Assembly (NCBI RefSeq): GCF_000311825.1
Contig: NZ_HE978566.1
Span: 364,054 to 424,175, forward strand
Length of the DNA stretch: 60,122 nucleotides
Direction of reading: 5' to 3'
Source: Peptoniphilus grossensis ph5
Lineage (GTDB): Bacteria > Bacillota > Clostridia > Tissierellales > Peptoniphilaceae
Below, one piece after another: positions 53,478 through 60,122 of the stretch. Each line of letters begins with the position of its first letter. Position 1 is the first letter of the stretch. The notes under the pieces were generated by a model. That model worked only from the letters and a program-made list of their open reading frames with translations, ran no database searches and was not told where the DNA came from. The position numbers and the translations under genes are program-made.

Positions 53478-54679
53478 AGTTCTCTATTAATACAAAAGAA
53501 TTTGAGGAAAATTTAATAAAGTTAAGAGAAGAATTAAATAATAGTTTACTAAAAGGCAAGAAAGTAAGTGACGATTTCGAAGACGAATTATTCGAGCTCG
53601 AAAAAAAGCAAGAGAAAATGGAGAAAGAATTACTGTCCTATTATAGGTCTTATAGTGACAATATTTATAAAAGTAAGATTGAAATCACTCCCATAAAGCT
53701 AGAAGGTTCTTTTAATTCTGAATCTTATTTAAAATCTTTTTTAAAAATTGATGAAGACATATTTTTATTTTCCTATATAAACCAAAAACTTCATTTTGCT
53801 AGGATACTTGATGAAGGCGTTGAAAGAATAGAATTAAGTCAAGCTGTTAAAAATTTTGAAGACCTTATTATTTATATGAAAAAAATTAATGATAATAAAA
53901 TTTTAGCTTTTTCCATAAGTGGGGGAATTTATATCTTAAGCTATGAAGATATTGACAGTGTTTTTGAGAATAATAATAGCTTAAAGATATATAAATTAAA
54001 AAAATCTTTTAAAGGCTTAGAAAATGTAATACAAATTGAAAAAAACAAATTTTTATTACAGAAATTGGGAAGTGGTCTTGCAGTTCTGGAATTTAATAAA
54101 GACTATTCTGACTTTAATATTATTATTGCGAATGAAATTTCCATAGAAGAGGGTGAAATATCTTCTTTAGTGGAAATAGGAGACTACAAATTTTTAATAG
54201 GAACTAGAGAGGGCTTCCTCTTAGAAGGAGAATACAAAACAGATCATATTAGCGTGAAGGAAAAGATAAAAATCTTTGAGGGTCCTCTTAATAAATTATG
54301 GATTTTAGAAAATTTCAATCTTCAAAAAGAATATTGTGCTTGTTTAGGAAATGATGGAAACTTTGCTCTCTTTAATTTCAAAAAAAATAAAATTATAAAA
54401 TTAAAGAGTGAAAAAATTGCGGGAAAGCTTTTTGAAATAAAAAGCAAGAATGGAACTAGTATCTTCTTAAGTGAAGACGGACTTGTATATGTCCTTGAAG
54501 AAAAAATGGGAGAATGGGAGTTAAATGAGGATCTAACGAAACCTGACCTTTTTATTGTAAATGTAATAGCTAAAGATTCATCATCCTATTTGTGTCTTGA
54601 TATTTATGGTAATTTTTTAAATATTAAAATAGACCACTTGGATTCAATAAAAAAATTATATAATCTAGAATTATTCTAA
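53474..54679 (+). CDS. middle protein of the MoxR-VWA system, propeller-like
   Basis: 401 aa, not recognised. About 60 residues of coiled coil at the N-terminus, then repeated short beta-strand units with a (F/Y)L(I/L)xx..G...L.E pattern (LISLVEIGDYKFLIGTREG, FLSEDGLVYVLEEK), suggesting a WD-like beta-propeller. No enzyme motif, signal or TM segment. Coupled by overlap to the MoxR gene and 14 bp from the VWA gene, so a target-binding subunit is the likely role. Confidence 0.7.
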   Translation: MKFSINTKEFEENLIKLREELNNSLLKGKKVSDDFEDELFELEKKQEKMEKELLSYYRSYSDNIYKSKIEITPIKLEGSFNSESYLKSFLKIDEDIFLFSYINQKLHFARILDEGVERIELSQAVKNFEDLIIYMKKINDNKILAFSISGGIYILSYEDIDSVFENNNSLKIYKLKKSFKGLENVIQIEKNKFLLQKLGSGLAVLEFNKDYSDFNIIIANEISIEEGEISSLVEIGDYKFLIGTREGFLLEGEYKTDHISVKEKIKIFEGPLNKLWILENFNLQKEYCACLGNDGNFALFNFKKNKIIKLKSEKIAGKLFEIKSKNGTSIFLSEDGLVYVLEEKMGEWELNEDLTKPDLFIVNVIAKDSSSYLCLDIYGNFLNIKIDHLDSIKKLYNLELF

Positions 54680-54693
54680 AGGGAGGGAGATAA

Positions 54694-56619
54694 ATGTTTG
54701 GAATTAATAAGGAATCCTTAGATGAAGGAAAATTAAAAAAAGAATCCCAAGAAAATCTCAAAAGTTTTATAGAAAAACAAAAGCAATCTCTCTCTACCTT
54801 TACAAGAGAACCAGGACTTAGGTACATTGGATTAGAAAAACTAGAAAAATTCTCTTTTAAGCCTAAGGAAGGAGTACTTTATCTACCCTTATCAGTCTTT
54901 ATTGAAGAAGATCTAGATAATAGTGAAGTGATGTGGCATATCTATTATGAATTAGCCCTTTATCCAGATTGGAAGAAAAATGCGATTCTATATTTAGAAA
55001 GAGAAAAAGCTTGGAAAAATGAAATAGACCAAATGACTTTTTATATTTATAAAAAAGTTAATGAACTTTTAGAAGAAGACAATAAAATCGAGAAAAAATA
55101 CTTGAGAGAGTATGTAAAAAAAGAAATTTTAGATTTTTTATTTGAAATTGATAAATATACAAGGTTTTTAAGAGTTCTTGAATCTTGTCCTCAGTATAGA
55201 GATGAAGAAGAAAAGGGAAAAATCTTAAATTATATGAAAGAGACAAAAGATAAGGAAGAATTATTTTCCGACCTAAACCATCATGGATTTTCCAAAAGTT
55301 TTTTATTCTATAGTCTCTACAAGGACGATGAAAATTTCAAATCTAAAATATTAGAAAAATTTGATTCAAGTGTCTTATCTAAATCAATTTATGAATTTTT
55401 AAAAAAGGAACTTATAAAAGAAATAAATGAGGATCAAGGAATAGTAGAAAGAGATCCTCTAATAAAAGCTTTTATATATCCAAGTTTTAAAAAATTTTGG
55501 TTAGAAGAAATTGATTCCATGACAACTAGGTCTAGCGATGGCGAAAATGATGGAGAAAAGTTCTTTGAAGAAAATCGAGATGAATCTCAAGGAAGTAAAC
55601 TTGAGTCTAGTAGGGAAGATGTAGAAGAAAGTTTAAAAGAACTTATAAATCAAGAACCTAAAAATATATCTTCACTTGATGAATTTGATGAATCTGATTT
55701 AAAGTCCTATGGAATAAGTGAAGATGAAATTGATCTATATAATTTTTATCTAAACAAAACAAAAACACAGAGAGAAGAGATGCGTAAGTTTTGGAAAAAG
55801 TTAATTGGTTCAGCAAAAAAAGAAATAAATGTAAAGAGAAATAGACAGCCTAAGGGTAAGTTAAATGTCAAGGATTTAATATATAATTTTCCAGAATTTG
55901 TGGAAGCAGAGCAAAAGGGAAATTACAAAAAACTTAAGATTTTTGACAAATATTTTTTAGAATCTCAAAATAAACTGTTGCCAGAAAAAATTGAAATTTC
56001 ATTCCTAATAGACAATTCTGGATCTATGAATAAAGAAAAAATAGAAGCCATGAGAAAAACTCTGGCAGTTAGTCTTTTATCTATCCAAGATTTTAATAGG
56101 TACTTGCAAATTGAAGCGGGAAAGACTAACCAAAAAATTGAAGTTTTAACAGAGTCTTGGTTCTTTGGGAAAAGTCATTATAAAATTAAGGATTTTGACG
56201 ATACCAATGATTTAGAAAAAAGTAAAATAATTTCTTCCATTGTCAAAGTTGATGCAAGTGATGGGACAACAGATGACGGAGCCTGTCTTAGAGAAATCTA
56301 TAAAAGTATAAGCCCTGAGCAAAAAAGAAGAATAAAATCTAAAAAAGAATATAAGATAATTTTTGAAATAACTGATGGTGCTTCCACTTTTCCTGGAGCA
56401 ACAAAAGAAATTGTGAAAAAATTAGTGAAGGAAGACGTAGAAATTTATGCAATTCAAATAGGTAAAATCTCACAGATTGATAGTAAAACCTTTAATTATA
56501 TTTGGAATGACAGTTTTAAATATCCTCACGGCTTAATTTTAGGCGAGGAAATTTATAAATTGACAGAAGAATTATTAAAACTTGTCAAAAAAAACTTAGA
56601 GTCAATATTTCACACTTAA
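54694..56619 (+). CDS. VWA-domain protein (MoxR partner)
   Basis: 641 aa. N-terminal 420 residues are helical and highly charged; a C-terminal von Willebrand A domain has a complete MIDAS: DNSGS at about 437-441, the Thr in DGTTDDGA near 524 and the Asp in EITDGAS near 558. Works with the MoxR ATPase, as in CoxE/YehP-type pairs. No TM or signal, so cytosolic. AGGGAGGG site. Confidence 0.87.
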   Translation: MFGINKESLDEGKLKKESQENLKSFIEKQKQSLSTFTREPGLRYIGLEKLEKFSFKPKEGVLYLPLSVFIEEDLDNSEVMWHIYYELALYPDWKKNAILYLEREKAWKNEIDQMTFYIYKKVNELLEEDNKIEKKYLREYVKKEILDFLFEIDKYTRFLRVLESCPQYRDEEEKGKILNYMKETKDKEELFSDLNHHGFSKSFLFYSLYKDDENFKSKILEKFDSSVLSKSIYEFLKKELIKEINEDQGIVERDPLIKAFIYPSFKKFWLEEIDSMTTRSSDGENDGEKFFEENRDESQGSKLESSREDVEESLKELINQEPKNISSLDEFDESDLKSYGISEDEIDLYNFYLNKTKTQREEMRKFWKKLIGSAKKEINVKRNRQPKGKLNVKDLIYNFPEFVEAEQKGNYKKLKIFDKYFLESQNKLLPEKIEISFLIDNSGSMNKEKIEAMRKTLAVSLLSIQDFNRYLQIEAGKTNQKIEVLTESWFFGKSHYKIKDFDDTNDLEKSKIISSIVKVDASDGTTDDGACLREIYKSISPEQKRRIKSKKEYKIIFEITDGASTFPGATKEIVKKLVKEDVEIYAIQIGKISQIDSKTFNYIWNDSFKYPHGLILGEEIYKLTEELLKLVKKNLESIFHT

Positions 56620-56765
56620 AAATTTTTTAATTTTAAATCACTAAAATAATTTTTAGATTTATAAGAAACTAAGGAGATTTTTTGCTGCAATTAATATATA
56701 ATTAATTTAAGATATAAAAAATTCTTAAAGGAACTGAAAAATTAATTTAAAATTAGGTGAATTAT

Positions 56766-57287
56766 ATGATAATAAGAAAAGCAGAGGCAAGGGACCTAGA
56801 CGCAATTGAAAGCATATACAATAAAATATTATTAAAAGAAGAAGAAGGCGAAGTTACTACTGGCTGGGAGCGAGGAATTTATCCGAGGCGAGAAACAGCT
56901 GAGGCAGCTCTTAAAAGAAAAGATATGTTTGTTATAGAAGATGATGGAGCTTTTGTGGGTGCTGGAATAATTAATAAAGAGCAAGTTGATGTCTACGCAA
57001 AGGCAAAATGGAAATTTGCTGCCAAAGATTCAGAAGTCATGGTCCTTCATACCCTTGTAATTGATCCTGATAAAAGTGGCATGGGTTACGGAAAGAGATT
57101 TGTAGATTTTTATGAAAACTACGCTAGAGAAAATGGTTGTAAGTATTTACGAATGGATACAAATGAAAGAAATAAACCTGCACGCTCCTTATACAAAAGT
57201 CTAGCTTTTGATGAAATTGATTGTCTCTCTTGCATTTTTAATGGACTTGAGGGAGTAAATCTAATTTTATTTGAAAAAAAGCTTTAA
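56766..57287 (+). CDS. GNAT-family N-acetyltransferase
   Basis: 173 aa. Acetyl-CoA site LVIDPDKSGMGYGKRFVDF (motif A, Q/RxxGxG/A type) at about 98-116 and motif B YARENGCKYLRMDTNERNKPARSLYKSLAF. Acetyl acceptor unknown. ATG 56766 is chosen since AGGTGA (56755-56760) precedes it. Confidence 0.88.
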   Translation: MIIRKAEARDLDAIESIYNKILLKEEEGEVTTGWERGIYPRRETAEAALKRKDMFVIEDDGAFVGAGIINKEQVDVYAKAKWKFAAKDSEVMVLHTLVIDPDKSGMGYGKRFVDFYENYARENGCKYLRMDTNERNKPARSLYKSLAFDEIDCLSCIFNGLEGVNLILFEKKL

Positions 57288-57327
57288 AATTATAAAATTA
57301 TAGGTAAATTAAAAATTGGAGAAGGTT

Positions 57328-58248
57328 ATGAAAGATATTGAAAAAATTTGTAGGGTCGCCTTGGTGCAAGCTGAGCCAGTGATGTTTGATAAAAAGGCAT
57401 CTTTGGACAAGGCTCTAAAATATATAGATGAAGCAAGCAAGAAAAGTCCAGACTTAATTGTCTTTCCTGAACTTTTCATTCCAGGATATCCCATTGGCAT
57501 GAATTTTGAATTTAGCATGGGGAAGAGAAGTGAAGGTGGACGAAAAGACTGGCTGCGCTATTAAAATGCATCCCTAGTTCCAGGTGATGAAGAATTTCAA
57601 AAACTAATAGAGGCATCTAAAAAATCTGGAGCCTACATAAGTTTAGGATTTTCAGAAAGAGATCCAGTTAGCGGCACACTTTATAACAGCAATGTTATTT
57701 TTGAACCCAAGGGAACTTATAAAATACATAGGAAATTAAAACCAACTGGAAGTGAAAGAGTGGTTTGGGGAGATGCCAACAAAAATTATTTTCCAATCAC
57801 AGAGACAGCCTTTGGTCCTATTGGCAGTCTAATCTGCTGGGAAAGTTACATGCCACTTGCTCGTGTTGCTCTCTATGAAAAGGGAATTACAATTTATATT
57901 TCGCCTAACACCAATGACAATCCAGAGTGGCAGGCAACAATTCAGCACATAGCAATAGAGGGCAAGTGCTTTTTCATCAATGCCGATATGATTGTCAGGT
58001 CTTCCTCTTATCCAAGGGATTTAAATGAAATAGAAGCCCTAAAGGATTTGCCAAGCCGTGTGTGCAGAGGTGGCAGCTGTATTATTGACCCCTACGGACA
58101 TTATTTGACTGACCCTGTTTGGGATAAGGAAGAAATAATTTACGCAGACCTTGACATGACTTTGGTGGCGGCCTGCAAGATGGAGCACGATGCAGTGGGA
58201 CATTATGCCAGACCAGATGTCTTGGAACTAAGGGTTAATGATAAGTAA
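57328..58248 (+). pseudogene. nitrilase-family carbon-nitrogen hydrolase interrupted by one stop codon
   Basis: One reading frame from ATG 57328 (GGAGAAGG upstream) to 58248, broken only by TAA at 57562-57564, after WLRY and before NASLVPGDEEF (family: WLRYYENA.VPG, so a Tyr/Glu codon has become TAA). The catalytic triad is present: Glu in VFPELFIPGYP, Lys in IHRKLKPT, Cys in LICWESYMP. No frameshift and no other damage, so it is a fresh mutation, a sequencing error, or is read through. Two open parts: 57328-57564 and from 57760 (ATG? GTG start) or TAA-linked. Confidence 0.85.
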
Positions 58249-58294
58249 AAAATATATAAAAAAATATAAAATTTGAAGAAAAAAGGGACAAATA

Positions 58295-58334
58295 AAAAAA
58301 GACTGGTAGATAAAAGAATCCGCCAGTCTTTTTT
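58295..58334. terminator. bidirectional terminator
   Basis: AAAAGACTGG (58297-58306) and CCAGTCTTTT (58323-58332) with A- and T-runs on the two sides; separates the nitrilase and the converging HerA-like gene. Confidence 0.88.
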
Positions 58335-58349
58335 GTGATTTAAAATAAA

Positions 58350-59837
58350 TTATCTTCTTTTTTTCATTGAGCCAAGCAGACCTCTTGCGATTTCTCTGCC
58401 TATACTTCTTGTTATTGTTCCAAGCATGGAGTCTATGCCCTTGTCGATGTAAGATTTTTGCTTGCGAGAAGATTTTCTTTCTTTTTCCAATTCCTTTTCG
58501 CGTCTTTCAATTTCTTTAAGCCTTTCTTCTTCTAGTTTATCTCTTTCTTCTTGGATCTTTTCATTTTCAATTCTCTTAAGCAAAACTTCATAGGCAGATT
58601 CTCTGTCAATTGGGTCCTTATATTTTAAATAAAGGTTTGAAGCTTCAACTAAATTTCTGTATTCAGTATCATTTAATGTGACAAAGGAGGAGTGTGGGGG
58701 AAGAATAAGAGCCCTATCAGCAACAGTTGGTGCGCCGCTTTCATCGGCAAAGGAAACTATTGCTTCTCCAGTCCTAAGATTTATAATTTCTTCCTTTAAA
58801 TTCATTGAGTCGTCCTGCCTAAAGGTATCTGCAACAGCGTTAATTGCCTTTAGTTCCTTTGGAGAGTAGGCTCTAAGTTGATGGACAATTCTGTTGGAAA
58901 GCTGTGAAGAAACTTCTTCCGGTACATCAAGTGGATTTTGTGTAATGAAGAAGACTCCAACGCCCTTACTTCTCACAAGTCTAACAACTTGAATTATTTT
59001 CTCCTTTAAAACACTTGGAGTATTGTTAAAAAGTAGGTGGGCTTCGTCAAAGAAAAACACAAGCTTAGGTTTATCTAAGTCGCCAACTTCAGGGAAGTTT
59101 TCATAAATTTCTGATAGGAGATAAAGAAGTAGCATTGAATATAAAAGTGGATTTGAAATTAATTTATTGGCATTTAAAATATTTACAAGACCCTTGCCGG
59201 ATGCATCAGTCCTTACCAAATCATTTATGTCAATGGCAGGTTCGCCAAAAAATAAATCTCCACCAGCATCTTCAATGAATAATAATTTTCTCGAAATGGC
59301 AGAGAGACTTTGGCTTGCCACATTGCCATAATTTTTGCTGATCTCATCTCTATTGTCGTTTACAAAATTTATAACTTGCTTTAAGTCCTTTAAGTCAATT
59401 AACAAGAGTCCTTCGCTGTCGGCAACCTTAAAAACAATATTTAAAACTCCCCTTTGGGTGTCGTTTAAGTCCAAAATATTTGAGAGCATAAGAGGTCCCA
59501 TTTCAGAAACTGTAACTCTTAGGGGAATCCCCTTTTCACCATAAATGTCCCACAAAGATACAGGATAATTTTTAAATTCAAAATTAGAGATGCCTAACTC
59601 ATTAAGTCTATCTTGTAACTTGTCATTCATCTCGCCATACATGGAAATATTGGCTAGGTCGCCCTTGACATCGGCAAGAATTGTTGGCACTCCAGCATCA
59701 GATAGCCCTTCAGTTAAAACCTTAAGCGTTACAGTTTTTCCAGTTCCTGTGGCACCGCTTATTAGTCCATGTCGATTTACTTTATTTAAAAGAATACTAT
59801 TTTCAGATTTTCCCTTTCCAATTAAAATTTTGTCCAT
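58350..59837 (-). CDS. HerA-like ATPase (DUF853)
   Basis: 495 aa, minus strand. Walker A GATGTGKT at 28-35, Walker B LVFFFDEAHLLF near 260, then sensor-like FFITQNPLDVPE and the SNRIVHQLRAYSPKE motif; the C-terminal 90 residues are a charged coiled coil ending basic. The DUF853/YjgR family belongs to HerA-FtsK motors; role uncertain, DNA or secretion-linked. Start ATG near 59837 with GGGGG site upstream. Confidence 0.88.
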   Translation of the reverse strand: MDKILIGKGKSENSILLNKVNRHGLISGATGTGKTVTLKVLTEGLSDAGVPTILADVKGDLANISMYGEMNDKLQDRLNELGISNFEFKNYPVSLWDIYGEKGIPLRVTVSEMGPLMLSNILDLNDTQRGVLNIVFKVADSEGLLLIDLKDLKQVINFVNDNRDEISKNYGNVASQSLSAISRKLLFIEDAGGDLFFGEPAIDINDLVRTDASGKGLVNILNANKLISNPLLYSMLLLYLLSEIYENFPEVGDLDKPKLVFFFDEAHLLFNNTPSVLKEKIIQVVRLVRSKGVGVFFITQNPLDVPEEVSSQLSNRIVHQLRAYSPKELKAINAVADTFRQDDSMNLKEEIINLRTGEAIVSFADESGAPTVADRALILPPHSSFVTLNDTEYRNLVEASNLYLKYKDPIDRESAYEVLLKRIENEKIQEERDKLEEERLKEIERREKELEKERKSSRKQKSYIDKGIDSMLGTITRSIGREIARGLLGSMKKRR

Positions 59838-59925
59838 GAGAACCCCCTTTATTATGAAAGTTATTAACTATCTTTATTATAGCAAAGATTACAAAAGTTC
59901 ACATAAAATAAATTTTAAAGAATGA

Positions 59926-59931
59926 TATAAT
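59926..59931 (+). promoter_or_regulatory. extended -10 promoter for the AAA gene
   Basis: TGA-TATAAT with TATAAT at 59926-59931, 25 bp before ATG 59957; ribosome site GAGGAGG at 59945-59951. Confidence 0.55.
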
Positions 59932-59956
59932 TAATTAAAAGATTGAGGAGGATCTT

Positions 59957-60122
59957 ATGGAATATGTAAAGAAAATTTATGGAGTAAATAGAGAGGACCT
60001 GCCAGGGGATTCATATCTTAGAGAAATTCCCTTTCTAAAAAATTTTAGGGGCATGGACATAGATAGTCCTGTAACCTTTTTTGTGGGCGAAAATGGAACG
60101 GGCAAGTCAACTCTTCTTGAAG
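59957..60122 (+). CDS. AAA/ABC-type ATPase, N-terminal fragment
   Basis: First 55 residues of a protein cut by the window end. [10 protein letters not shown] start, then Walker [10 protein letters not shown] at residues 44-52 in a strand after SPVTFFV, the layout of small ABC-like (SMC/RecF-type or DUF-AAA) ATPases. Nothing more can be said without the rest. Confidence 0.75.
   Translation, partial: MEYVKKIYGVNREDLPGDSYLREIPFLKNFRGMDIDSPVTFFVGENGTGKSTLLE

Noticed and set aside
57562..57564. TAA read as a sense codon (genetic code change)
   Set aside because: TAA is used as the stop in many neighbouring genes such as rlmN, nth and arsR.
1..60122. CRISPR array or tRNA/rRNA genes
   Set aside because: No regular spaced repeats and no tRNA-like cloverleaf were seen by eye on either strand.

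Overview
The window is 60 kb of AT-rich DNA from a low-GC Gram-positive anaerobe, most likely a Gram-positive anaerobic coccus of the Tissierellia/Peptoniphilaceae (Peptoniphilus-like). This is inferred from gene content and style: tightly overlapping operons, frequent GTG/TTG starts, no sporulation genes, and an erm(TR) gene, a type known from anaerobic cocci as well as streptococci. Species cannot be named from the sequence alone. I see no tRNA, rRNA or CRISPR array.

Region 1 (1-14.3 kb) is the conserved Firmicutes translation and cell-wall housekeeping cluster on the + strand: yicC-type RNase (partial), gmk, rpoZ, coaBC, priA, def, fmt, a YugP-type Zn protease, rsmB, rlmN, prpC, prkC, rsgA, rpe, thiN. 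It ends at a good terminator. Two minus-strand genes follow (ATP-grasp ligase, radical SAM protein). Region 2 (16.7-28.7 kb) is again + strand: TPR protein, map, MATE exporter, cyclophilin, tdk, a pseudouridine operon (psuK-psuG plus a thioesterase) with a clear promoter/palindrome, a DUF503 gene, nth, a VanW protein, cvfB and rlmD (rumA type).

Region 3 (28.6-39.4 kb) is the accessory core. The 3' end of rlmD/rumA is a known ICE integration site in streptococci. Downstream of the intact gene there is a series of rlmD-tail fragments and repeated copies of the core CACGTTGAAGC (28631, 31793, 35883). They bracket an erm(TR) resistance block (erm with leader peptides, truncated aminoglycoside-type phosphotransferase, cytidine-deaminase-like gene, MBL hydrolase), an arsenic operon (arsR, acr3, permease, Cys-rich thioredoxin-like protein, arsC) and a decayed block (transglutaminase-like protein, broken SIMPL gene, AlkD-like protein, small genes). 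No integrase, relaxase or conjugation gene remains. Two copies of a gene-free, hairpin-rich unit of about 225 bp sit between different rlmD tails, which suggests a small non-autonomous site-specific element. This is the most interesting part of the window.

Region 4 (39.5-43.1 kb) holds two methyltransferase + ATC-hydrolase modules, one with a decayed hydrolase. Region 5 (43.3-60.1 kb) has an SLH-domain protein, a large lipoprotein, a DMT transporter, a two-TM RCK potassium channel, a TetR regulator next to oleate hydratase, and a three-gene MoxR ATPase / propeller-like protein / VWA protein system. It ends with a GNAT acetyltransferase, a nitrilase gene interrupted by one stop codon, a HerA-like ATPase and the start of an AAA ATPase.
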